A model generated the notes under the pieces. It was not told where the DNA came from and ran no database searches. It worked only from the letters and a program-made list of their open reading frames with translations. 64,000 nt of DNA, taken from positions 28,082,612-28,146,611 of the forward strand of contig NC_089867.1 in assembly GCF_036373705.1 (NCBI RefSeq), in the 5' to 3' direction. The translations under genes and the position numbers were made by a program. The stretch comes from Amia ocellicauda. Taxonomy: Eukaryota > Chordata > Actinopteri > Amiiformes > Amiidae. Below are positions 47,797-59,300 of this stretch, piece after piece (the stretch's first letter is position 1; every line of letters begins with the position of its first letter).

Positions 47797-50700
47797 AACT
47801 TTTTTATTAACAACATGCTGTACTTGTAAGTAGAATCGAAACGCGACAGTCAGAAGAGAAATGTCTCTGTCTAGTAGATGTTAATGCGCCACTATAAACC
47901 CGGCTGTGCTAAATCTACCTGAATCTGTACCATTTACAGTTCATGTGTTGCGTAATTACTATTACTTGTGTTATTGTTGTTATGTGACAGTAAATCATAC
48001 TGTGTATATGTATATATGTGCTCTGAGGAAGATAAGTCGAAACGCGTAAGCATTATGATGTTCACTTTTTCTCTAAAAAATAATTTGAGACATCGGTGAA
48101 TATGGACTGTTTTTAGACGGGAGCTGCTGTACCATCCTAATATAATACGGATAATTGTTCTATATAAAATCCCTGGGATAAGGCACCCCGCATTTAAGAT
48201 TTATTAAAACTATTGTAATGCCAGCTATTTTTAAATATAAAAAAAAAATATATATATATATATAAATATCCCATAACAACATAACACACATAATAGCAAT
48301 CACACAACACTTGACCTGTAATGTGTTGCATTCTGCATATATTTACCATGACAGCCTGCATGTAGTATTTGTTAGTATTGCTTATTGAAGGATTAACAAA
48401 ATACTTGTAGTTTGAATGTCTTTGGTCTTATTTTGTGGCTTGATTGGATAAAAACAAGAAATATCGAGAGATATATCGTGTATTGCCCAAACCTCTAAAA
48501 ATATCGAGATATTATTTTTAAGTCATATCACCCAGCCCTACTTCAGGCAAAGTGGCACCCATTTGCCCAAGTGGAAGATATACCTTAATTAGATGTCATT
48601 CATCCCTCAGGGTGGATTTCAACGGAGATAAGAGTGTCAGTGCCAAGGAAATGCAACGCTGGATAATGGAGAAGACTGAGGAACACTTCCAGCAGGCTGT
48701 CAAAGAAAATAAACTAAGCTTTCGAGCTGTGGATCCCGATGGAGATGGTAAGGGAAAGGCTTTGCCTATCCATTAGATCCCAAGTGTAACCTTCCTGAGA
48801 ACCTGCAGATAAAGGCCATTAATACTTGCATATAGAAAATGTCACGTGACTTGTTTCTCCACACGGACCTAAAAGTTTGCGCTGCTGCAAGCATTGTGTA
48901 GAAATCAATGGGGCAGGTGTGCGTGTCTCGGGAACAGTTCACATGCAGCTGGAGCTCGTTTGTTGCTGCTTTTGTCTACGGTACATCATGTGACCATGCA
49001 GGTAGATTTTTTTTCGTTGTCAAATACTTTTTACTAATAATTTTTCTCTATCACTCTAGTAAAGTGCAGTACATTGTGTTATAATATGAAGTTTTTTCTT
49101 GTATCAACGTGATACACTTCTGAAGTGTCAGAGCGTACTGAACCCACATCGCGTCTCGCAGTCCTGGACCGGGTTGCATGCACACGGTTCGGGTGAGGTG
49201 GTTTTGCCAGATTGTTAGCACCGCTGCCTGTTTAAGTGTAGGTTGTTTGTTTCTGCCTCATGATGAAGTGGAAGGAGGAATGCAATCACTTTGACATCTT
49301 TGTTACACAATCATTTCTCTCAGGACACGTTACCTGGGATGAGTATCGGATAAAGTTCTTGGCAAGCAAAGGCTTCAATGAGAAGGAAGTGGCAGAAAAA
49401 ATCAAGAAGAATGAAGAGCTGAAAGTGGATGAAGAAAGTAAGTCTTCCTAGCTGAAGTTAGTCCTGTCCTCCTTCCTCTCTTCTCTTTGCTACTCCTTCC
49501 TGCTGGCAGTCTCTCGTCTCGACTCTGTTGCATGGCTTCTCTCCGATGGCCTGGCCTCACTCTTTCTGTCTCGCCCCACAGTGTGGCACTGAGCTGCCCA
49601 TGAGCATTAGGACGGCACAGTGTCTTGGACATCTTTTGAAGACTCATGTTTAGATTATGCCTCTAGACCATTCTAAAGTTGTTCACTGACCTGGGTAGAT
49701 GTTTTTATATGGATGATGTTACCCTGGTAATGTTTTGTAATGCAGAACATTGTGTCTTACTGTTTGATAAAACCGTGCCAGACACCTAAATAATGAATTA
49801 ATAAGTGTAGTTTGTGGTGGTGCAGTAGGAGGACTTTTAAACAGAGTTGTCTCCTGTGTTCGCAGCCCAAGAAGTCCTGGAAAATCTGAAGGACCGTTGG
49901 TTCCAGGCAGACAATCCCCCAGCGGACCAGCTGCTCAATGAAGAGGAATTCCTGTCCTTCCTCCACCCCGAGCACAGCCGAGGCATGCTCAAGTTCATGG
50001 TCAAGGAAATCGTTCGTGACTTGGGTAGGCCCTCAATGTACCTGAAGGAAATGTGCCGAGTGCATCGTTACACTGCAGCCTCCTCCAGGCGCAAATTGTT
50101 GCATGCATTGTTTATTTTATAATTTATAGGCTACATTAAGCTTTTCTTTAAACACATCAATTAATTGAATTTCACCAAGAAACTCATCACTCATTTCTAA
50201 TTTTCTAATTAATCACAGCTTATATGTTGGTTTCCTAATTGCTATTTAGTTTTTTAGCCCAGATTGTTGTTGTCGTCGCCACTGGACGGCCAGACAAGCC
50301 AGCAGAGCCGTCGCCTCGCTCAGCTCAGTGTCGTTTGTCACGTGTTTACTAGTTTAGTTAAGAGAGACATCGATTTCCTAGTACTCGTATTGTTTATTAT
50401 CATTTCCCCTGTGCTCCCTGTCCCTCAGCCCTTGACTGTGATTTCACATCTTGTCTGCACTCATCAGCTTCTACAATCCAGGATGTAAAACTTATGTATT
50501 GTTCACTGTATATCTCATATTCACTTGTGTAAATTGGAATTTGTAAAATATATTATGCTTGAACTGCACTTTGAATTGCTCTTATATTTTGTAAGTCGTC
50601 CTGGACAAGGGCGTCTGCTAAGAAATAAAATATTAAATTAAAAATAGTAGCTGCAGCTCGCTTTCCATTCTCGCACTCACTCTGCACAGCGTCAAGGTTC

Positions 50701-52848
50701 CCGCGCTGATGACATGTGATTGTCTGCCCAAACAAGTTGCGTGGCGGTATGCAATTATCGATTGACAGACAGGAAGGACATCCTATCATTACATTCGGAC
50801 TGAATGCAATGATTGGTCGAACCTTTTTTAGTCCTGTCCCTTCCACAGAAGATGTATATATATATATTTTTACATTTAGACCACTTAAATTATTGATTGC
50901 TATCAGGATGTGAAGAGACTTTCAACCAGTATAACAAAAAATATTTCTGGAAAATATTGCATACCCTACCTTTAAAATTAAAATGGCTACAGTGACACCT
51001 GGTGGATAACACTTGAAATACAGGGTCTGGGACCTGAAAAGCACTTTGCCCCAGTGCAGCTGACTTAGAATATAATAGTTTTGTGTGTAGTTGGGGTTAT
51101 TGGACAATTTCATAGAGCACAAAACTCCAGACTGACACAGTTCAATAGCTCAACAGAATATTTGTATAAAATAATTGCTACTGGAATAAATATTCAAAGC
51201 CCTTAATCCATTTGTAGTATATCTCTGCAATAGCACAAGCAGACCATCTCCTCCTCATGAGCGACAAAGGTTGTCAAATTGTGTCCTTCCAAGATGCTCA
51301 TGTGTTTCTATAACTGTTCCATTTATTATTTGTATTATTAGTATTATTACTAGTAGTATTACCACTTTGTCTTCTACGTCACAGCTGCGTATTGCAGCCC
51401 ACAGTGCTTAGCTGTGAGGACTGAGAGCTGGACGCTGTGTGGACAAACTGTGGTTTTGCTTTGCAGATCAGGATGGTGATAAAAAGCTGACTCTCTCGGA
51501 GTTCATCTCTCTGCCGATGGGCACAGTGGAGAACCAGCAAGCACAAGACATTGACGATGACTGGGTACGAGAGAGGAAGAAGGAGTTCGAGGAAGTCATT
51601 GATGCCAACCATGATGGCATTGTCACTATGGAAGAACTGGAGGTGGGCTGATTTCAACAGTTAAAGGGTTAATCTTAGTTTAAACCTTTGTGCTAAAGGT
51701 ATTTGTGTGTTCTGTGTGTATTTTGTTTTTCTGTTGATTAGGGGATACTGTAGTGTTCTCTTCTCACATTCAGTCAGTCAGAACCCAATCCTTGCCCTGA
51801 AAAATTACAATTGCATCCATGAAAGCCCCGGATGTCAGGATTGTGTGGAGAGCAGCGATGTCCGCAGTGAGCATGAAGGCATCGCAGTGAACACGCGTGA
51901 AAAGCCAGACGTGGTTTCAGAAGATGTAGCTGATGCCATGAAGAATACAAAAACAGGGAAGACATTTGTAGATGGAGTCATAGTGGAGATCCTGAAAAGA
52001 ACTGGAGGAAGAGGAGATTCTTGTAAAGGAAATAATTCACTTTTCACAAAGTGTCCTAGAATAAGACAAATTCCAGATAAATGGAATAATGCAGCTATCA
52101 TCCTCATCACAAGATCAGATGAACTATAGGCCCGTTACTTCCCTGGTACTAATGCATCATCTTCAAGACACTGGGCCTCATTCAAGCAAGTGGGATTAAA
52201 CTCGCAGGATCATATTCAAGTAGTCTGAGAACGATGCAGGGAATATGAGCGTCCCCTGGCCTGGGCTTTATCAGTGCTGCAAGAAATCAAAACAGGAGGG
52301 AAATGTACATAAATCTCATCAAATGTCCTGCTGCTGGTGATGTAGTGAATCATGATCCCATCACAGCAGGTGGTAATAAGGAAATATGATTGTCCTCAGG
52401 TAGAACAGTATCTTGCAAGTTGATGATGCTGAACTTTCATAATGTGGCAGTAAGTATAGTGTCAGCTGCTCAGAGCAGAGCCGTGCCATCGCAGCGCTCC
52501 AGCCCATAGAGCGACACCCTGCTATGCCAGGAGAGTGGGGACTGTACGGCAGTGAAGTCAGGGGGAGCTCGTACACAATGAGCCCCATTACGTAAGGAAA
52601 ATATCCCCAAACTGCTCTTCTTTGATTGTGGCATTTTGGGATTCTAATTCACCTTCCTCTTCTCATTGCAGGAATACATGGACCCTATGAACGAGTACAA
52701 TGCCCTGAACGAGGCCAAGCAGATGATCGCGGTGGCTGATGAGAATCAAAACCACAACCTGGAGCTGGAGGAGATCCTGAAGTACAGCGAGTACTTCACG
52801 GGGAGCAAGCTGATGGACTACGCTCGCAATGTGCACGAGGAATTCTAG
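45868..52848 (+). CDS. SDF4: SDF4 (Cab45), six coding exons, complete
   Basis: A soluble calcium-binding protein of the Golgi lumen (CREC family) that helps sort secretory cargo at the trans-Golgi network. Coding exons: 45868-46172, 48611-48747, 49324-49437, 49866-50024, 51467-51642, 52672-52848; phases 2,1,1,1,0 join cleanly to 1068 bp, 355 aa (human about 348-362). Signal peptide about 1-28 (hydrophobic [19 protein letters not shown]), then RPAN with an NMS sequon, [19 protein letters not shown], and [10 protein letters not shown]-hand loops: 104-115, 143-154, 201-212 (degenerate), 239-250, 284-295 and 320-331. The protein ends in HEEF, the family C-terminus. The upstream in-frame ATG at 45766 is rejected because the acceptor at 45817 lies after it and the signal peptide starts at 45868. 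Divergent from B3GALT6. Confidence 0.97.
46173..47270. other. SDF4 intron 1, left part
   Basis: AT-rich, no recognised gene or repeat. Confidence 0.4.
47271..48540. mobile_element. Non-autonomous DNA transposon, possibly hAT-like
   Basis: Left end taaggctgtgcgatatgacg followed by atatatcg; the right end reverse-complemented gives tagggctgggtgatatgact and later cgatatatc. This GGCTGGGCGATAT-type end is common on fish repeats. 1.27 kb with no transposase ORF. It contains an (ATA)n(TTA)n palindrome and a hammerhead-like core. No clear target duplication. The right end stops 70 bp before SDF4 coding exon 2. Confidence 0.65.
47741..47793. repeat. (ATA)n(TTA)n palindromic microsatellite
   Basis: A run of ATA triplets flips to TTA triplets at about 47766, making a near-perfect 50-bp palindrome that could extrude as a cruciform. 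Confidence 0.9.
48611..48747 (+). CDS. SDF4: SDF4 coding exon 2 (EF-hand 1, start of EF-hand 2)
   Basis: Acceptor catccctcag, donor gtaagg. Completes Lys102 and runs to Asp147. EF-hand 1 loop [12 protein letters not shown] has the expected acidic/oxygen ligands; EF-hand 2 (DPDGDG) continues in the next exon. Confidence 0.95.
48748..49323. other. SDF4 intron 2
   Basis: No gene or repeat recognised. The left part of the open frame at 49260-49451 is intronic readthrough. Confidence 0.5.
49324..49437 (+). CDS. SDF4: SDF4 coding exon 3 (rest of EF-hand 2)
   Basis: Acceptor tttctctcag, donor gtaagt. Encodes [17 protein letters not shown] then NEELKVDEE. Residues 148-185; phase 1 at both ends. Confidence 0.95.
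49438..49865. other. SDF4 intron 3
   Basis: Unique-looking sequence, pyrimidine-rich at 49450-49580, nothing else recognised. Confidence 0.5.
49866..50024 (+). CDS. SDF4: SDF4 coding exon 4 (degenerate EF-hand 3)
   Basis: Acceptor tgttcgcag, donor gtaggc. Residues 186-238: [40 protein letters not shown]. The loop has Pro-Pro where a calcium-binding Gly region is expected, as I recall for the family. Confidence 0.95.
50025..51466. other. SDF4 intron 4 with an L2-like fragment
   Basis: 50380-50632 is an L2-like LINE 3' end in plus orientation. The remainder is AT-rich with no recognised feature. Confidence 0.5.
50380..50632 (+). repeat. L2-like LINE 3' fragment
   Basis: From tactcgtattgtttattatc to aagtcgtcctggacaagggc, closely matching 43265-43520, with an A-rich AATAAA-like tail. 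Confidence 0.75.
51467..51642 (+). CDS. SDF4: SDF4 coding exon 5 (EF-hands 4 and 5)
   Basis: Acceptor gctttgcag, donor gtgggc. Residues 239-297 with two complete loops, [12 protein letters not shown] and [12 protein letters not shown]. Phase 1 in, phase 0 out. Confidence 0.95.
51770..52400 (+). mobile_element. RTE-like LINE reverse-transcriptase remnant
   Basis: The plus frame at 51890-52129 reads [20 protein letters not shown], then [29 protein letters not shown], and NYRPV in a shifted frame. Further on, [13 protein letters not shown] and [14 protein letters not shown] match the next conserved RT blocks. This is the N-terminal half of an endonuclease-reverse transcriptase of RTE type, broken by frame shifts. 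It lies in SDF4 intron 5 in the same orientation as the gene. Confidence 0.75.
52672..52848 (+). CDS. SDF4: SDF4 last coding exon (EF-hand 6 and HEEF end)
   Basis: Acceptor tctcattgcag; residues 298-355 and stop. [18 protein letters not shown], loop [12 protein letters not shown], then [18 protein letters not shown]. Family C-terminus unchanged. Confidence 0.95.
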   Translation, partial: EYMDPMNEYNALNEAKQMIAVADENQNHNLELEEILKYSEYFTGSKLMDYARNVHEEF

Positions 52849-54060
52849 CAGCTCGGTCTGACTTCGCTGCAGCTGCAGGGCCATAGAGCTGCTTCTCTTG
52901 TGCGCTGCACCTTCAGGCACTGGCCTGTCAAATCCGTCGGACCTGCTCTCTTCTCTTGTGCTTTCCCGTGATGCTGTGTCTTGATCTAGAAATCATTATA
53001 AAGAATGATATTGATTTAGATTTATCTTTGACCTCGCTTAACGTGAGGTCTTGTGAATGGTTGTCCCTCAGTTTTTTCAGCAGCAAAGGGATGTCTGACG
53101 GCAGCACGGATATAGAGGCGACCCTTGTCTGCGATTATCTGTCTGATGTGATTCCTGTCTTTTCTTTCAGTGGATTCTTGCATGTGCTGTTAATTTGAAA
53201 TGCATTCTAGACATTGGAAATCAATCTATCGATATTGCTACAGAAATGACATCCTTGTCTTCAGACACGCGCATGGGGGGCGGCCCAGTTATCCAAGTGC
53301 CCCCCCTCCAGCCGAGATCCTGCTGCTGTAATAATCCTGCTTCAGACCCATTTGTTCACGAACATATCCGCTGTGTTGTGTACCATTTCATAACCCAAAG
53401 CTTTATAAATGTACAACAGCATCTCAAGCTTGTTTTGCAGCATTAGTCAGAAGAGTGTCCCAGACTTTCAGCTTTCTGACTGTTATTAGTCTAAACAGTC
53501 CTCTTTTACTTTAGGAAACTAAGAGACAAATCGTTTGGTTGGATTTTATTTCTGATCTAAAACTAGAAGTGCCCTTTGAAGATGTACATTTGCAATATTT
53601 ATAAACCATTCAAATGTTAGCTACAGGATATTGAAAAGTAACCATGAATATGGGTTCTTACTGTGTGTGTTAATTATGCTTTGTTTCTCCGAAGTGTGAC
53701 CATAACTCGAGTTTCTGTGTATGTCAGGCTGCTAGTGTTATTGAGGCTCTCTGTGCGGCACCAGACAGCCCATTTCTGTAACGTAACTCGTATTACAACT
53801 TGAGAAATAATAAGTATCGCTACTGAAAAAAATGAACTAAACCTATAGGAGGTTTCCGTTTTAATCCTCTGGCTTGTACCACTAGATTCTAGATAAATGT
53901 AATGACTACATGTGTGTTAAGAGTTTCAGTTTGGCTAAGGAGATGCTTTAATATATTTTTGTTTAAGAAATGTATCTATTCCTTTTAAGTTAGAATGATC
54001 CAGGTTCTTGGGATCACAGTTTTCTGTTTCAGATTAAATAAAAACTTGACCCATGTGCCA
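52849..54060 (+). other. SDF4: Probable SDF4 3' UTR
   Basis: Follows the stop codon without any recognised repeat. An AATAAA occurs at 54037-54042 and is a plausible poly(A) signal; others exist further on (for example near 56886). The true end cannot be set from sequence alone. Confidence 0.4.
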
Positions 54061-55288
54061 ATCCCATTTTCCATCCTCCGGTCTTTCAGTAGACAAAAAT
54101 CCAGTCCAAGTAAATAATTATAATCATACTTGCGTATGGGTTGAACTTCGGTTTTAATCTGTGCAAGTACTGAGGAATATTGTTTCCAAGACATTTGTCA
54201 AGTAACTCCTAATCAGTTACCAACTAATGTTAAAACATTAAAACTCTGCTGTGCGAAACAGAGCCTTACTAAGCATTGAAAGTCCTGCAGTGGCCATCTG
54301 TAAATCCTGAAATCATATTCTAAAACCCAGACACTACGTTTTCATCGTAGTAGTTATAACTAGAAACTGCCTGCAATGTGGCTTCCAAAGTATATTCGTA
54401 AGTGCAGTCTGTGCATCCAGTGTCACATCTGTGCTGTAAGCATTACCCAAGATGGCAAAATGTGTAACTCATGCACACTTGCTAAAAACAATAATAACTA
54501 GAAGATGCATTCAAATGTATATAATTAACCACAATATGGCATTAGACTTTAACATCATCTGAACCTTTCTCCAGCTGAAATCTGATCTGTTCATAGCGGC
54601 CACATGCATTGAACACAACTCACCTTGAACAAGCCCAATCAAGCGCCGTGGAGAGTCAGTCAGGGTGGCACTTACAGTTCTGCAGAATAAATCACTGAAA
54701 GGTTAATTGAGTGATGTAACAAAGCCACTAAACCATGTGACCAATTGATCTCCCATTTTACAAGCCTTAAACTAGGGCAGAAGAGAACAACGCACGCTAC
54801 ATTGCAACGCCCGGCATTCGGTCTGCTTGGACTTTATGCATTTCCTAATCTTCCTGCCTGTGAAGTAGTAAAGCAGGGTTTACTTATATAATTTGTTCTT
54901 CATTCCTCTTAGTAGACCATGAATTCTATTGACTGATCCCACTATTGACTTGGACAAGGATTCTCCTTCAAAATAGAGTTGATTTGCACCACCCGTCGTA
55001 CTAGATTTCAGTGTGGATTCAGGGGTTTCAGGTTAGCATTATTTCACATCCATTAGTTTGAAATGAGTTAGGGTGCAGGAGATGTTTTCTCTGGGTGTTA
55101 GGGGAAACGACAGTCATCCAGTGCTCTCCAACCCCTGCATGAAGTTGGCACCATGTATTTACCAATGCATGAGCCTTGATCTCCTTATAGCAATGTGATT
55201 TAAGTATTAAGTAGTGAATTTTAACAATAGTAATATATGCTCAGTAAGGACTGCCTTGTAAACCCCCAGTGGTTTTGAAGATCAGAAG
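54061..55288. other. Intergenic DNA downstream of SDF4
   Basis: No gene or repeat recognised. Confidence 0.35.
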
Positions 55289-56241
55289 TGTGTGTGTGTG
55301 TGTGTTGATAGGATAGCATCTTGCAGTTGATGGAGATTTGTGGGATGCACATCCAGGGCACGAAGCTCCCGTTCCACCACATCCCAAATATGCTCTATTG
55401 GGTTGAGATCTGGTGACTGTGGGGGCCAGTTTAGTACAGTGAACTCATTGTCATGTTCAAGAAACCAATTTGAAATGATTCGACCTTTGTGACATGGTGC
55501 ATTATCCTGCTGGAAGTAGCCATCAGAGGATGGGTACATGGTGGTCATAAAGGGATGGACATGGTCAGAAACAATGCTCAGGTAGGCCGTGGCATTTAAA
55601 CGATGCCCAATTGGCACTAAGGGGCCTAAAGTGTGCCAAGAAAACATCCCCCACACCATTACACCACCACCACCAGCCTGCACAGTGGTAACAAGGCATG
55701 ACGGATCCATGTTCTCATTCTGTTTACGCCAAATTCTGACTCTACCATCTGAATGTCTCAACAGAAATCGAGACTCATCAGACCAGGCAACATTTTTCCA
55801 GTCTTCAACTGTCCAATTTTGGTGAGCTTGTGCAAATTGTAGCCTCTTTTTCCTATTTGTAGTGGAGATGAGTGGTACCCGGTGGGGTCTTCTGCTGTTG
55901 TAGCCCATCCGCCTCAAGGTTGTACGTGTTGTGGCTTCACAAATGCTTTGCTGCATACCTCGGTTGTAACGAGTGGTTATTTCAGTCAAAGTTGCTCTTC
56001 TATCAGCTTGATTCAGTCGGCCCATTCTCCTCTGACCTCTAGCATCAACAAGGCATTTTCGCCCACAGGACTGCCGCATACTGGATGTTTTTCCCTTTTC
56101 ACACCATTCTTTGTAAACCCTAGAAATGGTTGTGCGTGAAAATCCCAGTAACTGAGCAGATTGTGAAATACTCAGACCGGCCCGTCTGGCACCAACAACC
56201 ATGCCACGCTCAAAATTGCTTAAAACACCTTTCTTTCCCAT
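55282..56241 (-). CDS. Tc1/mariner transposase, C-terminally truncated
   Basis: Cuts and pastes its own element at TA sites. 319 codons open from MGKKGVLSNFERG. Helix-turn-helix domains at about 10-110 (SISQSAQLLGFSRTTISRVY and the TTRTTLRRMGY region). The DDE triad is present: Asp in WSDESRF, Asp in GYFQQDNAPCHK, and Glu in PPQSPDLNPIEHIWD, with Tc1-like spacing. The last residues (STHTHTHF) come from a TG microsatellite, so some 30 residues of the usual end are missing. One terminal repeat survives at 56355-56391. No frameshift or stop before the break, so the insertion is young. Confidence 0.9.
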   Translation of the reverse strand: MGKKGVLSNFERGMVVGARRAGLSISQSAQLLGFSRTTISRVYKEWCEKGKTSSMRQSCGRKCLVDARGQRRMGRLNQADRRATLTEITTRYNRGMQQSICEATTRTTLRRMGYNSRRPHRVPLISTTNRKKRLQFAQAHQNWTVEDWKNVAWSDESRFLLRHSDGRVRIWRKQNENMDPSCLVTTVQAGGGGVMVWGMFSWHTLGPLVPIGHRLNATAYLSIVSDHVHPFMTTMYPSSDGYFQQDNAPCHKGRIISNWFLEHDNEFTVLNWPPQSPDLNPIEHIWDVVERELRALDVHPTNLHQLQDAILSTHTHTHF

Positions 56242-56391
56242 TCAGACATTCAGTTTGGAGTTCAGGAGATTGTCTTGACCAGGACCACACCCCTAAATGC
56301 ATTGAAGCAACTGCCATGTGATTGGTTTGTTAGATAATTGCATTAATGAGAAATTGAACAGGTGTTCCTAATAATCCTTTAGGTGAGTGTA
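55289..56391 (-). mobile_element. Tc1-like transposon, one end deleted
   Basis: The intact end, read on the minus strand, starts tacactcacctaaaggatta ttaggaacacc, a terminal repeat well known in fish Tc1 elements, next to a TA-rich target (56392-56397). The other end is replaced by (TG)n at 55289-55305; no second terminal repeat is visible to its left. It cannot move on its own. Confidence 0.88.
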
Positions 56392-56397
56392 TATATA

Positions 56398-59300
56398 ATC
56401 TCCTGCTTAACAGCATTTCCCAAAGTGGTGTGTGTAACCAATTAGCGAGTGAATGTTCAGATATGCACCTTGCCACACAAGACTGGGTTGTAAAATAGTT
56501 TGTCAAGGCTCATCTATTACACAAATATTAATGCTGCTGCTATATTATCTCTTCTCTTGCAAACTACAGAATATGTCAGTGGAGAGCTACAAGAGAAACT
56601 GATCAAGATCAGTCTTAATAGTAACAATAATAAAATCCTGTGTTCATACTGGTTACACTGAAAGAGACCACCTTCTAAATATCTAATGTATGGTTCATAC
56701 TGTGTTTTCTTTTACATTTCTTAATGCCTTTCTGTGGAATTTAAGTAGAGTTATTCAGAGCCCTCTGTTTTCTTTTCCATCTGAGCATTCTTGTTTTCTT
56801 ATTCGTCCTCTTGACTAATCTATTATTTGTATGTCTGTCTGTTACCTTACTCCAGAACATTTATTTCACCCCACTCTTTTGTTCTTGGTACTGAATAAAA
56901 TCCTGTTTCAATTGAATTGGTTACATTTCAGAAGTCAGTTGCAAATGGTAAAGCAATCGCACGTTTTTTTTTTGTTTTTTTTTGCTTTCTTTGCTTTGCT
57001 CCCCCAATAAATAAATGAGAACTACCATAACCCTTACTTCCCTTCCATAGCCTTTGTATTGCATTTGAATTGACTAAGTAACTCTGCACTTATCAACCTT
57101 ATCTCAGACATTGTAGCTGAAATATAGGTGCCATGTTGGTCTGAGACTTTCTAATGCAATAGAGATTTATGTAGAGCTCAGTTTTTATTAAATACAAAAG
57201 CTAAATTTGTCTTTTACAAACTTGTATTGAAATTGATGACAGGATGTTATCTAAATGCTTTGGTCCAGAATGCAAGAACTAGTTTTTCAGATTCCTATAT
57301 GTAAACAACTTTTTGTCATCTTAAAACTGTATATATAAAGTGTTTTCCTTTACTATAATTGGTGTTAATATGTACCCTGTTTAATTTATGGGTAACAATA
57401 ATCCAAATGCACATTTTGTGTAATTAAATTATGCTTCAGTTCACATTTTCTATGCAACATATATCATTTCAAGAAACACATGTTGAGTTGCTAATACTAG
57501 TACCAGTTTCAATGATTTGGTCCGTTTTGTTAGCCTTTAGAGCTGCAACCTCCCTACAGAAACCAAGGGCACGTTTTATGTTGCTTTTACACATCGTCAG
57601 TATAGCCTTGAAATCACAAACCCATCCTCACTTTACAACAGGTGTTTCTTGACCTTCTATGTATAATAAAACATTAATCATAAATGATGCATAGCTACCT
57701 TTGGGAATTAAACTAAAAAAGTACTATATTAAAAGCTTTCTTAGTTCTGTATGGGTGCAGTTACATTCCTGAGACCTAAGTGATCAAAGCAGAAGCCATA
57801 CAAGGCAGCTCTGAAACCGAGTGCTGGGTGTAGAATTAATGCTAACTTTCAATGAAGCTGAAAAAAACCAAAGTAATATTGACTCTGATTTTCCCAATGT
57901 AACAAAGGCTTAGACCAAATTATATTGTTTACCTACACACAACCTGCAAATTAAAAGCTGAAACCAATTCACCGTTTCTTTAATTGACAGATGCTTCTTA
58001 ACTACAAAGTGATAGATGTTTCTAATTTCTGAGTGCAAAGTTACAAAGCCAGTCAAGTGTCTGCATTTGTGAAAAGGACAGAAAGTTGTTCATCATATAT
58101 TCTGTCAAGGGTCTTCAACTATTTGTATCAGTATTTGTTCTCCAGAATTCAAATGTTCAGCTCTCTAAAGCATAAAACATGATACGATTCCCTTTAACTA
58201 TGCTCAGTTGGTTACTTTTCAGATAAATAAACTATATCCATAGATTTCCATCAATATATACTTGTTCATGGTGAACTACAACATTATACAATTCAGTCAA
58301 CAAATGAAACAATTAAATAAACCAAACAGGAGAAATAAAAGCAGAAATGATAAAGCACCATCACAAGGTTAAAGTACACACTGTTGGGTAACATTTATAT
58401 CTAGTGTTGATTAAACTGTAATAAAGCCAGAGTACATCAACCACTTACATACATTTATTGATATTACATCATATTCTCCATCCCCCTATCATAATATATA
58501 GAGCTTACCTCAGCACCTGAAGTAACGGACATTCATTCATGATTCCCGTTTGATTGTGTTTGTGCCCATTTTCCTCCCAACAACTGCAACATCAGTTATA
58601 GTTCTTCTAAATCGCCCATAAGCAGCAGCTAGCCTTTAAAATAAATGTATACATCCACATTGAAATGTAGAAAATCTAAGTGAAATGATAAAAACACAGA
58701 AAGGTATAGGTAACCATGATATAACCATGGCAAACCACAGAATGTGAAGTACATGCATTTGCTAGTGAATTAACAAGCACATTTGTGGTGGTAAACGTTT
58801 TGAAATTATGCCCAATCCCTGAACATATATTCAATGTAATGTGTGTAGTCTAAGTAGGATATTGAGTGAGAAATTACAGCTTTTCAGATCATTACCAGTC
58901 CCAAGTGTGCAAATTCAAAAGTCAATATAGACTATTGCTTCAGCCTGGAATATTGTATAACTTTTAAATTTCTGGACTAATTTAAGCTTTAACAAGTTAT
59001 TTACATTACAATACTGGAGAGAAAGAGTTATAGAGAACCTGCTACAGAAATTTAGTCACACATGGTCTATATCTAGGGAAATAAAAAGCTAGATTTTTCA
59101 TCTTCCTACTTGATCTAGTAGCCTGGTACTATGAAAACTAATGAACACTGTTCAAAATGTTTGAATTGAAATTGTGATACCTTTGTTCTTGCTGTTGCTA
59201 ATTCTATACGTTTATATTTCCAATATCTATATTCTGTTAATTTATGTCTCCATTCAAGAGTATTAAAAAGTGTCTTCAGATTGAAACCGTTTATTACATA

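Noticed and set aside
51707..52129. Alternative SDF4 tail exon
   Set aside because: Reads as RTE-type reverse transcriptase, not SDF4.
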